Virus record (IMG/VR): IMGVR_UViG_3300035703_000283
Coordinates: 1-33,632 of that record
Strand: one strand, 5' to 3'
Source: a virus
DNA length: 33,632 nucleotides
Shown piece after piece: positions 15,297-22,748 of this stretch; positions within the stretch are counted from its first letter, which is position 1; each line of letters opens with the position of its first letter. The position numbers were made by a program, and so were the translations under genes. The notes beneath the pieces were generated by a model. It was not told where the DNA came from, ran no database searches, and was given only the letters and a program-made list of their open reading frames with translations.

Positions 15297-17381
15297 ATGG
15301 CCGTTGAACGCTCATTTATGGTGAAACTGCTTGGTGATGCCAAGCAGTTGATCAACGAGTTCCGAAAGACCGAAGCGTCGGCGGATGCGGTGTTCGGCAA
15401 GGGCGGGTTGGGCGGCAAGTTGTCCAGCATGATCCCGTCGTTCAAGACGTTGGCCATCGCTGGTACGGCTGCGTTCGGGGCGATCACGACGGCTGCCGGG
15501 TTTGCAGTCAAAGCGGCAGCGGAGGATGAAGAGTCTCAGCGACTGTTGAAGCAGGCTTTGGATAACACGTTTGGGGCGACTCAGAATGTGACTGCCGAGA
15601 CAGAGAAGTTCGTCGAGCAGATGATGTTTGCGACGGCTACCGCTGACGACGAGTTGCGTCCAGCGTTGTCAACTCTGATCCGTGCCACAGGAGATTTGAC
15701 TCAGGCACAGGATTTGTTGAAGTTGGGTTTGGACATTTCTGCTGGCTCTGGTCGTGACTTGCAATCTGTGTCCATTGCGTTGGCTCGTGCAGCGAACGGC
15801 CAGTTCACTGCGCTGACTCGTCTCGGAATCCCGCTGAGTGAGGCGGCCCTGAAGAGCAAGAACCTTGGGCAGATCACAAACGAATTGAAGGATGCATTTG
15901 AGGGGTCTGCTGAGGCTGCCGCCAATACTTCTGCTGGCAAGTTCCGCAAGTTCAGTATCGCTGTTGGGGAACTGCAAGAACAGTTCGGGACGTTACTTCT
16001 GCCGACAGTGACCAAGATTGCCGAGTATTTCACCGAGACACTTATTCCAGCGGTTGCCTTGGCGATCAACACGTTCCGCAGCAGCGGAGTCAAAGCAGCT
16101 CTCGCTTACTTTGTAGCATCGTTCGGTCAGGCTGGTCTCACAGTTATCGAGATTCTGCGCAATGTCTCCCTGGCGATTGTAAGTCTGGGAGGGCAGACGC
16201 AGAAGGCTGCTGCGATCATCGCCCTGGCAGCCGTCCCGATTGTCGGACTGAAGGGTGCTTATGACCTTTACAACGACATTGTTTCTAAATCCACCAGCAC
16301 ACAGGCGTCACTCAACAAGACGTTTGACAACTTCCGCGGCTCTGTTATCAATGCCACAAATGTCCTGAATGCTAAGGCGAACCCGGCAATTGTTGCAGCG
16401 AACGAGCGCATGGAAACCTTTGGTGTGCGCACCCGCAAAACCAAAACAGAAGTTGAGGGTTTGGGTGATGAGGTTGAGGACACAGGCAACAAGGTGGCCA
16501 AGACCACGAAAGAGTTGTCCAAGACCGACAAGATCGCCGAATACACAAAAGTGTTGCAGGATGCTCGACGGGCATCCGACGCATTCGGGCGGTCTCAAGA
16601 ACGGGTCGCTGACAGCAAGCAGTCATTGGATGAGGCGAACCTTGGATTGGCTGAAGCCGAGGCGGCGTTGCGCAAAGCTCAAGCCGCTGGAACACCTGGC
16701 GAGATTGCTGATGCACAACGCGGTGTTGCCGCGGCGCAACGTCAGGTTGCTCGTGCCGGGTTCAACATTGAGGAAGCCGTCATTGCGGTGCGTAAAGCAG
16801 AGCAGGATTTGGCTGACCTGCGTAGCGATCCCGAGTCAACACCTGACGCAATCCGTATCGCTGAGATCAGTTTGGCTGAAGCAAAGTTTGAGGTTGCTGA
16901 CGCGGAAGACAACCAGATCAATTCGACCCGTGATCTGACCGAGGCGCGCCGTCAACTCCGTATCACGACTGAAGGTTTGCGTGACGGTGATGCCGAGTTG
17001 TTGCCATTTCAGAAGGCTGTCACGGATGCCCAAAAGGCTCAAGCAAAGGCCATTGAGGACAACGACAGGATTCTCAAAGAGCACACTGAGACCTTGGAGA
17101 AATACAAGGAGGCGTTGAAGGAGTTGGCTGACGTTGCCGGGAAGTTCCCTGGTGTCGCTGGCAAGGTTGGTGCGTCTGGGTTGATTCCTGTTGTGCCTGG
17201 TGTTCCTGAGCCTGTGCCGGTCTACACACCAGGTCAGGAGTCGCAGTTGGCTGCATTGAATGTGACGGTGCAGGCTGGATTGGCGACCGATGGGGCTGAG
17301 GTCGGCAGGATTATTGCCGACTATCTGCGTGACTTCACCCGTATCGCTGGCCCGTTGCAGGCATACGGTTTGGTGACCTGA
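15297..17381 (+). CDS. Tape measure protein
   Basis: Fills the tail tube and sets tail length. The 694-residue chain has an N-terminal MVKLLGDAKQLINEFRKTEASADAVFG, hydrophobic segments near 50-75 (TLAIAGTAAFGAITTAAGFAV) and about 235-320, and a long alanine-rich coiled-coil region (about 410-620: QERVADSKQSLDEANLGLAE, AAQRQVARAGFNIEEAVIAV). The C-terminus is proline/valine-rich, then NVTVQAGLATDGAEVGRIIADYL. At about 1.5 angstroms per residue, a known family relation, the tail would be roughly 100 nm. The coiled-coil region looks internally repetitive. No Shine-Dalgarno precedes the ATG. Confidence 0.95.
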   Translation: MAVERSFMVKLLGDAKQLINEFRKTEASADAVFGKGGLGGKLSSMIPSFKTLAIAGTAAFGAITTAAGFAVKAAAEDEESQRLLKQALDNTFGATQNVTAETEKFVEQMMFATATADDELRPALSTLIRATGDLTQAQDLLKLGLDISAGSGRDLQSVSIALARAANGQFTALTRLGIPLSEAALKSKNLGQITNELKDAFEGSAEAAANTSAGKFRKFSIAVGELQEQFGTLLLPTVTKIAEYFTETLIPAVALAINTFRSSGVKAALAYFVASFGQAGLTVIEILRNVSLAIVSLGGQTQKAAAIIALAAVPIVGLKGAYDLYNDIVSKSTSTQASLNKTFDNFRGSVINATNVLNAKANPAIVAANERMETFGVRTRKTKTEVEGLGDEVEDTGNKVAKTTKELSKTDKIAEYTKVLQDARRASDAFGRSQERVADSKQSLDEANLGLAEAEAALRKAQAAGTPGEIADAQRGVAAAQRQVARAGFNIEEAVIAVRKAEQDLADLRSDPESTPDAIRIAEISLAEAKFEVADAEDNQINSTRDLTEARRQLRITTEGLRDGDAELLPFQKAVTDAQKAQAKAIEDNDRILKEHTETLEKYKEALKELADVAGKFPGVAGKVGASGLIPVVPGVPEPVPVYTPGQESQLAALNVTVQAGLATDGAEVGRIIADYLRDFTRIAGPLQAYGLVT

Positions 17382-17387
17382 TCACCT

Positions 17388-18641
17388 ATGCCGAAGGTGA
17401 TGCCGTGGGGGGAAACCCTAAAGGTTGAGTTGGATGTCGGCTTCATCACCGACGCCTTCACACTCGACTCATCCACACTCGACGGAACCGATGTTCTTGA
17501 CGGCTCCACAGAATTCGTAGACATCACCGAATGGGTCAACTCAGTCGGCATCTCTAGGGGCCGCACCGACCAATTCTCCACGTTCCCACCCGGAACGTGC
17601 GGTCTCGTCATCAACGACTCCCAATCGGGCCGATCCTTTGACCCAGCCAACACCGCCTCGCCTTACTACGAAGGCGACCTCGGCATCGCCCCACGACGCT
17701 TCATGCGCATCTACGGCGGCTCCGCAGGAACCGAACCACTCTGGGCAGGCCGCGTCCAAGACCTTGACATTGAATACCAGAAACCCAACATCTCCATCGC
17801 CCGCATCACCGGCGTTGACGACCTCGCCGACTTCGGCAAAACCAACCTCCTCGCCTTTACCCCCACCCAAACTCGCCCTGATCTTCGAGTGGCAGAAATC
17901 TTGGATCGCCCCGAGGTGGCCTATTCGACTGCGACCCGCAGCCTCTCAACGGCCTGCGTCGCAACCCTCGGCACGGTCGCCTACTCGGATAACACAAACG
18001 TCAAGGCGGCGATTGATGCTGTCGCGCAGGCTGAAGACGGACGCTTCTTCATGTCCAAAGACCCCGACATCGGAGTCGTCCTACAGCCCCGCATCCAATT
18101 CTCATTCGACACCCCCACGGTGTTCTTCTCCGACGCCGGGACAGCCATCCCGTATCAAGAACTGACCACCCGCTACGGAGCCGAAACCCTCATCAACCGC
18201 GCACAAATCGGTGTGCAAGGCGCATCAATCTCCACCGCCACCGACCAAGACTCAATCGACCAATACGGGGTCTCCACCTACGCCCTCAATGACCTCCCCC
18301 TCGCCGACGCCGCCCAAGGCTTGACCCTCGCCCAAAACATCATCACCAAATATGCCATCCCAGTCTCACGCTTTGAGGAGATCATTGTCCTCTGCAACGG
18401 GTTGACCGAAGCCGACCGGGAAGCCGTCGTCGCCCTTGAAATCGGCGACATCATCCAAGTCACCCGCACGTTCACAACAGGCTCCCCCCTCACCGTCACA
18501 CAAGAGGTCTTCGTGGAATCCATCCGCCACGAAATCACCCCCAGCCAACACCGCATCACCATCGGTCTGGGACAGGCACAACTGCTGACAGCCTTTATTC
18601 TGGACTCTTCAGAATTGGATGGCGTAGATGCGCTCGGCTAA
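17388..18641 (+). CDS. Minor tail protein (distal tail / hub type)
   Basis: A 417-residue protein directly after the tape measure, where distal tail and hub proteins lie. Features are VDITEWVNSVGISRGRTDQF, GTCGLVINDSQSGRSFDP, LWAGRVQDLDIEY and IARITGVDDLADFG, the pattern of baseplate-hub-like minor tail proteins. A second beta region (TRYGAETLINRAQIGVQG, EIGDIIQVTRTFTTGSPL, VESIRHEITPSQHRITIGLG) follows. An LDSSxLDG motif is present at both ends (FTLDSSTLDGTDVLDG near 24-39 and FILDSSELDG near the C-terminus). Codon use changes from G/T-rich to C/A-rich about 50 bases into the gene. ATG 17400 is an alternative start. Confidence 0.78.
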   Translation: MPKVMPWGETLKVELDVGFITDAFTLDSSTLDGTDVLDGSTEFVDITEWVNSVGISRGRTDQFSTFPPGTCGLVINDSQSGRSFDPANTASPYYEGDLGIAPRRFMRIYGGSAGTEPLWAGRVQDLDIEYQKPNISIARITGVDDLADFGKTNLLAFTPTQTRPDLRVAEILDRPEVAYSTATRSLSTACVATLGTVAYSDNTNVKAAIDAVAQAEDGRFFMSKDPDIGVVLQPRIQFSFDTPTVFFSDAGTAIPYQELTTRYGAETLINRAQIGVQGASISTATDQDSIDQYGVSTYALNDLPLADAAQGLTLAQNIITKYAIPVSRFEEIIVLCNGLTEADREAVVALEIGDIIQVTRTFTTGSPLTVTQEVFVESIRHEITPSQHRITIGLGQAQLLTAFILDSSELDGVDALG

Positions 18642-18668
18642 CCAGCCTCTTCGGCACGTTTCAACGGC

Positions 18669-18674
18669 TAAGAT
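18669..18674 (+). promoter_or_regulatory. Possible leaderless -10 element (TAAGAT)
   Basis: TAAGAT lies 9 bases before ATG 18684 in a 42-base gap with no Shine-Dalgarno. It matches TAnnnT at leaderless spacing, but no -35 is seen. Confidence 0.35.
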
Positions 18675-18683
18675 TTGGATGCC

Positions 18684-19844
18684 ATGAAACAGACGTTCTC
18701 CTCCGGCCAGACGTTGCTCGCCAGCGAAATGAACACGCTTCAGGCGAACGACTACAACTGGACAGTTTCAGAAAAATCAACCGACTATCAACTCGCTGCC
18801 GCCGATAAAGGCACACGAGTAGTAATGAATGCTGGAACCGCAACAACAATCACGGTTCCTAACAGCACATTTGATGCTGGCGACACAGTTTGGTTGCATT
18901 CAATCGGTTCAGGGACAGTCAGCGTAGCGGCGGGTACTGGTATCACATTGAATACAGCGGCCTCAACGGCATTGGCTCAATGGGAGGGTGGATCGCTGTA
19001 TTTCACGAGCAGCTCGTCGGCGATCTTTTTTCGCGGTGGCGGTGGCGTAAGTTACGGTGCGGCGACTGGCGGGTCGAGTTCGTCGATCACGGTCGGCGGT
19101 GAGAGTTACACGCTCCTCACGTTCACTTCATCAGGAACTCTGACGGTCACCAAAGCGGGCGTGTTTGACGTCATGCTTATCGGTGCGGGCGGCGGCGGCG
19201 GAAGCGGCGACGGAAACGGCGTCGGCGGCGGCGCAGGAGCGGGACAGATTCTCCAACGCACTATCTATTTGGATGCCAATGCATCACTCGTTATCGGTGC
19301 TGGTGGAGCATCAAACACGAACGGAGGCGCATCATACATTGACGTCATTTACGAGATCTGCGCGGCAGGTGGCGCACACGGACATTCATACGGCGGATTT
19401 CGTACTAGTACCGGCGCTTCTGGCGGCGGAGCAGTTTCGCGTAATGAATCCGGTTGGTACAACGTCGCCGGTAATCCGATCGCGGCGGCCATCACGGGAT
19501 ACGCAGGAGGTACAACGCAAGCAGGAACAAACTCCGGCGGCGGTGGCGGCGGCGGCGGATCGGCGGCAGTCGGCGGAAACGGCACAACGACCGTTGCGGG
19601 AAACGGCGGTGCAGGCTATGACGTTTCGGCGTTCATTGGCGGTTCGGCTTTATTCAAGGCCGCGGGCGGCGGCGGCGGTCGAGGAACATCAGTATCGAGC
19701 GGTGGCACGGGTGGAAGTTCCATCGGCGGCAATGCGAACGGCGGATCGGCTGGCGCGAACACGGCATCGGGTGGCGCGGCCAATGGCAACGGCGGATCGG
19801 GTGGATCGGGTGGATCGGGCATTATTTACGTGAGGTTCAAGTAA
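18684..19844 (+). CDS. Glycine-rich tail fiber / adhesin
   Basis: A 386-residue protein with a short head (MKQTFSSGQTLLASEMNTLQ), a beta-rich part (YQLAAADKGTRVVMNAGTATT, ITVPNSTFDAGDTVWLHSIG) and a long glycine-rich part. The glycine-rich part holds runs such as GAGGGGGSGDGNGVGGG and GGGGGGGG, and the protein ends GSGGSGIIYVRFK. The closing GIIYVRF strand is typical of phage glycine-rich tip proteins, whose glycine helices pack side by side and present variable loops to the host receptor (as in T4-like gp38 adhesins). GCG- and GGC-rich codons differ from the neighbours, fitting a swapped host-range gene. TTG 18675 is an alternative start. Confidence 0.78.
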   Translation: MKQTFSSGQTLLASEMNTLQANDYNWTVSEKSTDYQLAAADKGTRVVMNAGTATTITVPNSTFDAGDTVWLHSIGSGTVSVAAGTGITLNTAASTALAQWEGGSLYFTSSSSAIFFRGGGGVSYGAATGGSSSSITVGGESYTLLTFTSSGTLTVTKAGVFDVMLIGAGGGGGSGDGNGVGGGAGAGQILQRTIYLDANASLVIGAGGASNTNGGASYIDVIYEICAAGGAHGHSYGGFRTSTGASGGGAVSRNESGWYNVAGNPIAAAITGYAGGTTQAGTNSGGGGGGGGSAAVGGNGTTTVAGNGGAGYDVSAFIGGSALFKAAGGGGGRGTSVSSGGTGGSSIGGNANGGSAGANTASGGAANGNGGSGGSGGSGIIYVRFK

Positions 19845-20110
19845 TGGCACACTTCGCACAAGTAGACGAGAACAACACCGTCACGCAAGTAATCGTCGTT
19901 TCTAATGATGACTGCGGCGGTGGAGAGTTTCCCGAATCCGAACCGATCGGTCAAGCATTCATCGCGTCGCTCGGACTATCTGGAACGTGGCTTCAGACTT
20001 CGTACAACAATAACTTTCGCGGCATTTACGCGGGACCTGGATACAGATACGACGCAACGCTTGACGAGTTCGTGACTCCTCCAACGCCACCGATTCAGAA
20101 TAACGAGTAG
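19844..20110 (+). CDS. Short tail-tip-associated protein (aquatic-phage type)
   Basis: An 88-residue protein: HFAQVDENNTVTQVIVVSND, then GQAFIASLGLSGTWLQTSYN and NNFRGIYAGPGYRYDATLDE before a proline-rich end. I recognise this layout from short proteins common in phages of aquatic bacteria, where they sit by tail fiber genes. Their function is not established. The ATG overlaps the adhesin stop (TAATG), so the two are probably made together. A role in fiber assembly or tip capping is inference. Confidence 0.68.
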   Translation: MAHFAQVDENNTVTQVIVVSNDDCGGGEFPESEPIGQAFIASLGLSGTWLQTSYNNNFRGIYAGPGYRYDATLDEFVTPPTPPIQNNE

Positions 20111-20125
20111 CCTCGGAGCATGACC

Positions 20126-20329
20126 ATGATTCGTGAATTCGCTCGACGCAATCCTGTTCGTGTTCAGGCGTTCGTGACTTCAACGATGTTGTTGTTGGCG
20201 ACGATTTGGGATTTGCCTGCTGAAGCGTTGGCGACATTTGTGTTGGCGACGTTGGGTTTGGGTGAATACACGCAGCGCGTTGAGAACAGCAAGACTGACG
20301 AAGCTCTGCACATCGCCGAATCCCAGTAG
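20126..20329 (+). CDS. Small membrane protein, holin candidate
   Basis: A 67-residue protein: a basic N-terminus (MIREFARRNPVR), a hydrophobic segment VQAFVTSTMLLLATIWDLPA, a second segment ALATFVLATLGLGEY, and a charged tail. ATG 20126 lies 7 bases after GGAG, so it is preferred over ATG 20120. It directly precedes the M15 peptidase gene, a usual holin position. The two-segment topology with a short turn is consistent with a small holin, but the call is by context only. Confidence 0.55.
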   Translation: MIREFARRNPVRVQAFVTSTMLLLATIWDLPAEALATFVLATLGLGEYTQRVENSKTDEALHIAESQ

Positions 20330-20337
20330 GCATCGTC

Positions 20338-20901
20338 GTGTTGCCGACCCGTCGAATCGTGTTGCCTGCTGATCTTGCTGGGGTCAAGAATGGCCAGTTG
20401 CCGAACAGGCTGTTGACGCACATTCAGCCTTCGGGGCGGATGCATCATAAGGCTGCTAGGGCTTGGGCGGCGTTGCAGATCAAGGCGTTGGAGGAGCGTT
20501 TGAGTTTGGTGCATGTGGGTGACTATCGGCCTTACAGCCAGCAGGAGGAGTTGTTCAAGGCTCGTATGCGTCCGTTCCCGGATGCGAAGCGCACGAAGCA
20601 GGTGACGCGAACGTGGAATGGTCAGACTTGGTATTTGCATTTCGGTGCGCCCGTTGCCACACCCGGCACAAGCAATCACGGATTCGGGCTGGCCATTGAC
20701 GCGGCTCTGCGTCTCAAGTCTGGTGAGGTGGTCAACATCTCGAACAGGCCGAAGGCGGCGAAGCGATCTGGGTTGGACTTTCTGTTGGAGTGGGGGCCTC
20801 GGTTGGGGTGGACTTGGGAGTTGCAGGTCGAGCCGTGGCACATCGTCGCTCACCGAGTCGATAAGGAACCAGCATTGGTGAGGGAGGTTCTGGGTGCTTG
20901 A
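20338..20901 (+). CDS. Endolysin, M15-family peptidase (DD-carboxypeptidase type)
   Basis: Cuts peptidoglycan peptides for host lysis. The 187-residue protein has the M15 zinc site: H114 and D121 in TSNHGFGLAID, and H168 in EPWHI with catalytic E165. A substrate-side GDYRPYSQQEELF lies near 61-73. No signal peptide is seen, so release through a holin is expected. No separate wall-binding domain is obvious. GTG 20338 starts 8 bases after the preceding stop. The gene overlaps the next membrane protein gene by 8 bases, forming a lysis cassette. Confidence 0.88.
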   Translation: MLPTRRIVLPADLAGVKNGQLPNRLLTHIQPSGRMHHKAARAWAALQIKALEERLSLVHVGDYRPYSQQEELFKARMRPFPDAKRTKQVTRTWNGQTWYLHFGAPVATPGTSNHGFGLAIDAALRLKSGEVVNISNRPKAAKRSGLDFLLEWGPRLGWTWELQVEPWHIVAHRVDKEPALVREVLGA

Positions 20902-21196
20902 TCAGGGTTGGGCTGTGGTGATTGCCGCGTTGGTCGGCATGGTGGGGACTGTGATCGTAGGACTACTCACAGCGTTTAGGAAAGAGAACGCCAAGGATCA
21001 TGCTGAGGTGATGACGGTGTTGACGAAGGTATCCGCCAGTGTTGGTCGGGTGGAGGGTAAGGTGGACACCGTTCAGGACGCATTGGCGCAACACCTCAAG
21101 GAGCATGAGAATGGGCGATTTACTGAAAGAGTGCGTAGAAGCAAGCCGGAGACCAAGGCACAAGGACGCGGTCGAAAAACTCCGCGAGGTCGCTGA
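20894..21196 (+). CDS. Membrane protein with coiled coil (holin-like, DUF2746-type)
   Basis: A 100-residue protein with one strong N-terminal membrane segment (WAVVIAALVGMVGTVIVGLL, residues 6-25), then a charged helical coiled coil (AEVMTVLTKVSASVGRVEGK and VDTVQDALAQHLKEH). It resembles actinophage DUF2746-type proteins found beside lysis genes. The last 28 residues are basic and read through the start of the next gene, so the C-terminus is less certain as a conserved part. GTG 20894 overlaps the peptidase stop. A holin or lysis-timing role is inferred. Confidence 0.6.
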   Translation: MLDQGWAVVIAALVGMVGTVIVGLLTAFRKENAKDHAEVMTVLTKVSASVGRVEGKVDTVQDALAQHLKEHENGRFTERVRRSKPETKAQGRGRKTPRGR

Positions 21197-21341
21197 CAAG
21201 CAGACCTTCGCCGACTTTGAGGCGGCGGTTCGGGATGTCACTATCCCGATCAACACCATTTCGACAGTGTTGAAGCGTCGTGGTTTGCCGTGTGGATATG
21301 AGGCTATTGCCGCATACCGTCGCAAGGTGCTTGCCAAATGA
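21111..21341 (+). CDS. Small putative DNA-binding protein
   Basis: A 76-residue protein starting at ATG 21111, 7 bases after AAGGAG. The sequence MGDLLKECVEASRRPRHKDA, QTFADFEAAVRDVTIPINTI and STVLKRRGLPCGYEAIAAYR suggests helices with a helix-turn-helix-like end (IPINTISTVLKRRG). It overlaps the upstream gene by 86 bases and the metallophosphoesterase start by 4 (ATGA), so it may be the esterase's partner. Function is not established. Confidence 0.55.
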   Translation: MGDLLKECVEASRRPRHKDAVEKLREVADKQTFADFEAAVRDVTIPINTISTVLKRRGLPCGYEAIAAYRRKVLAK

Positions 21342-22339
21342 GCGAGTTCACCAGCGAGCAACAGATTCAGGAACTTGAACGCCTGCTGCGCACCACCCAG
21401 CGTCGCGCCGACAAGGCGGTCATCAAGCAGGAGGCGATGGTTGAGGCGGTCTACAAAGCCGCTTACGAGGCGTCTCGTGCTGCTGGCCGCGTGAAACCGT
21501 TGCCAAAGGCGAAGCGTGACAAACGGAAAGGGAAGCCTGAGGTTGCGTTGATTCATGCAACCGACTGGCAGTTGGGCAAGAAGTCTGTGTCCTATGGGAT
21601 GGAGACTTGCGCTCAGCGGATTGAGCGATTCACGGAGAAGGTGATGCATCTCACCGACATTCAACGCTCACATCACCCGGTCGATGAGGCTGTGCTGATC
21701 TACGGGGGAGATATGGTCGAGGGGGGCGGGAACATATTTCCGAGCCAAATCCACGAGATCGAGGCACACCTTTTCGAGCAGCTGTTCGAGTGCGTGAAGA
21801 TCATGGAAACCCAAGTGCGCACACTCGCCGCCTACTTCCCGAAACTGCGGATCGTCTGTGAGTACGGGAATCACGGCAGGTTGGGCAGGTATGGGGACGG
21901 AACCTATGCCGGTGACAACGCCGACCGCATGGCCTACAAGATCACCCAGATGCAAACCCGAGACCTCAACATCGAATGGCAGATGTCAGACGACTGGTAT
22001 CAAATCTGCGAGGTCGGGAACTATCGCGCCCTCGTCGTCCACGGCGACGAAATAAAAGGCTACGGAGGGAACGTGCCTGCGTTCGGGATCTTACGCAAGT
22101 GCAACGCATGGGCATCAGGCGTCATCGAACCGTTTGTCGACGCCTACATGGGCCACTTCCACACCCCCATGAGCCTCACGATGGCAAACGGTGGCCGGGT
22201 ATTCGTCACCGGCTCGCCGGAATCCCACAACGAGTACGCGCGCGAATTCGTTGCAGCCACAGGCAAACCCTCCCAACGCCTCCACTTCGTCGACCCGGTC
22301 GCCGGTCGGGTCACCTCAGAATTCATGGTGTGGCTATGA
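21338..22339 (+). CDS. Metallophosphoesterase, Mre11/SbcD-like nuclease
   Basis: Two-metal phosphoesterase, probably a DNA nuclease. The 333-residue protein has a basic helical front (1-65) and then the calcineurin-like motifs in order: ATDWQ at 74-78 (the usual DxH has Gln in place of His), GGDMVEG at 123-129, YGNHGR at 176-181, VVHGDE at 233-238 and GHFH at 272-275. The DxQ variant occurs in some family members, so activity is not excluded. Base use shifts from G/T-rich to C/A-rich near 21735, inside the gene. It may process DNA ends for recombination with the RecB-like nuclease at 24207. Confidence 0.85.
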   Translation: MSEFTSEQQIQELERLLRTTQRRADKAVIKQEAMVEAVYKAAYEASRAAGRVKPLPKAKRDKRKGKPEVALIHATDWQLGKKSVSYGMETCAQRIERFTEKVMHLTDIQRSHHPVDEAVLIYGGDMVEGGGNIFPSQIHEIEAHLFEQLFECVKIMETQVRTLAAYFPKLRIVCEYGNHGRLGRYGDGTYAGDNADRMAYKITQMQTRDLNIEWQMSDDWYQICEVGNYRALVVHGDEIKGYGGNVPAFGILRKCNAWASGVIEPFVDAYMGHFHTPMSLTMANGGRVFVTGSPESHNEYAREFVAATGKPSQRLHFVDPVAGRVTSEFMVWL

Positions 22340-22614
22340 CACGCCCCGAACACAACTTCGTGATGGTCGAGTGGCACGACACCCACTCCGACCAAGACGG
22401 CTGGTTCCACATCGGCGACATCGACCACGCCCCCTGCCTCGTACTCACAGCAGGGTTTCACCTCCCCACCTTAGAAGGCGGCAAAGAAGGCCATGTCACG
22501 ATCTACCAAACCCGCATCTTCGGGGAAGACCAGATTGACTCAGCCCTTCACATCCCTGTGCAAATGGTTGTGAACATGCGCATCATCGTTGCCGGGGACA
22601 TCTCCGACCGCTAA
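22336..22614 (+). CDS. Conserved-type hypothetical phage protein
   Basis: A 92-residue protein beginning MTRPEHNFVMVEWHDTHS, with a beta-rich middle (APCLVLTAGFHL, GHVTIYQTRI) and the ending HIPVQMVVNMRIIVAGDISD. I recognise the pattern (an EW start, a cysteine strand, a closing VVNMRII strand) from small actinophage proteins of unknown role. It overlaps the esterase stop by 4 bases (ATGA). No catalytic motif is visible. Confidence 0.6.
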   Translation: MTRPEHNFVMVEWHDTHSDQDGWFHIGDIDHAPCLVLTAGFHLPTLEGGKEGHVTIYQTRIFGEDQIDSALHIPVQMVVNMRIIVAGDISDR

Positions 22615-22692
22615 CGACAACCGACACATCACCCCACTAGGCTGAGAGACGGTAGCTCCTCGGCCTCGGCGGGCATACGAGTCGCAGCAACC

Positions 22693-22722
22693 CCGCACCA
22701 CCTTCCTCCTTGGGTGGTGCGG
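22693..22722 (+). promoter_or_regulatory. 10-bp hairpin in the 22615-22748 leader
   Basis: CCGCACCACC (22693-22702) pairs perfectly with GGTGGTGCGG (22713-22722). The 10-base loop TTCCTCCTTG contains an anti-Shine-Dalgarno-like CCTCCTT. No T-run follows, so it is either a U-less terminator or a leader structure for the transglycosylase gene at 22749. TAGGCT at 22638-22643 is a possible -10 for this 134-base leader. Confidence 0.5.
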
Positions 22723-22748
22723 TCATACCCAAACGAAAGGTCTGATCC

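Noticed and set aside
18669-19844. Glycine-rich repeats as a CRISPR or tandem DNA repeat array
   Set aside because: The repeats are irregular GGC/GGA codon runs inside one reading frame, with no uniform spacer length.
21976-22335. Upstream extension of the 22336 gene in the same frame
   Set aside because: The extension lies inside the metallophosphoesterase C-terminal motifs and translates to Arg/Pro-rich sequence. ATG 22336 gives a natural start with an ATGA overlap.
22640-22725. Possible tRNA (GGTAGCTC resembles a D-arm)
   Set aside because: No acceptor stem, no TTCGA-type T-loop and no anticodon stem can be placed. The only strong pairing is the single hairpin at 22693-22722.
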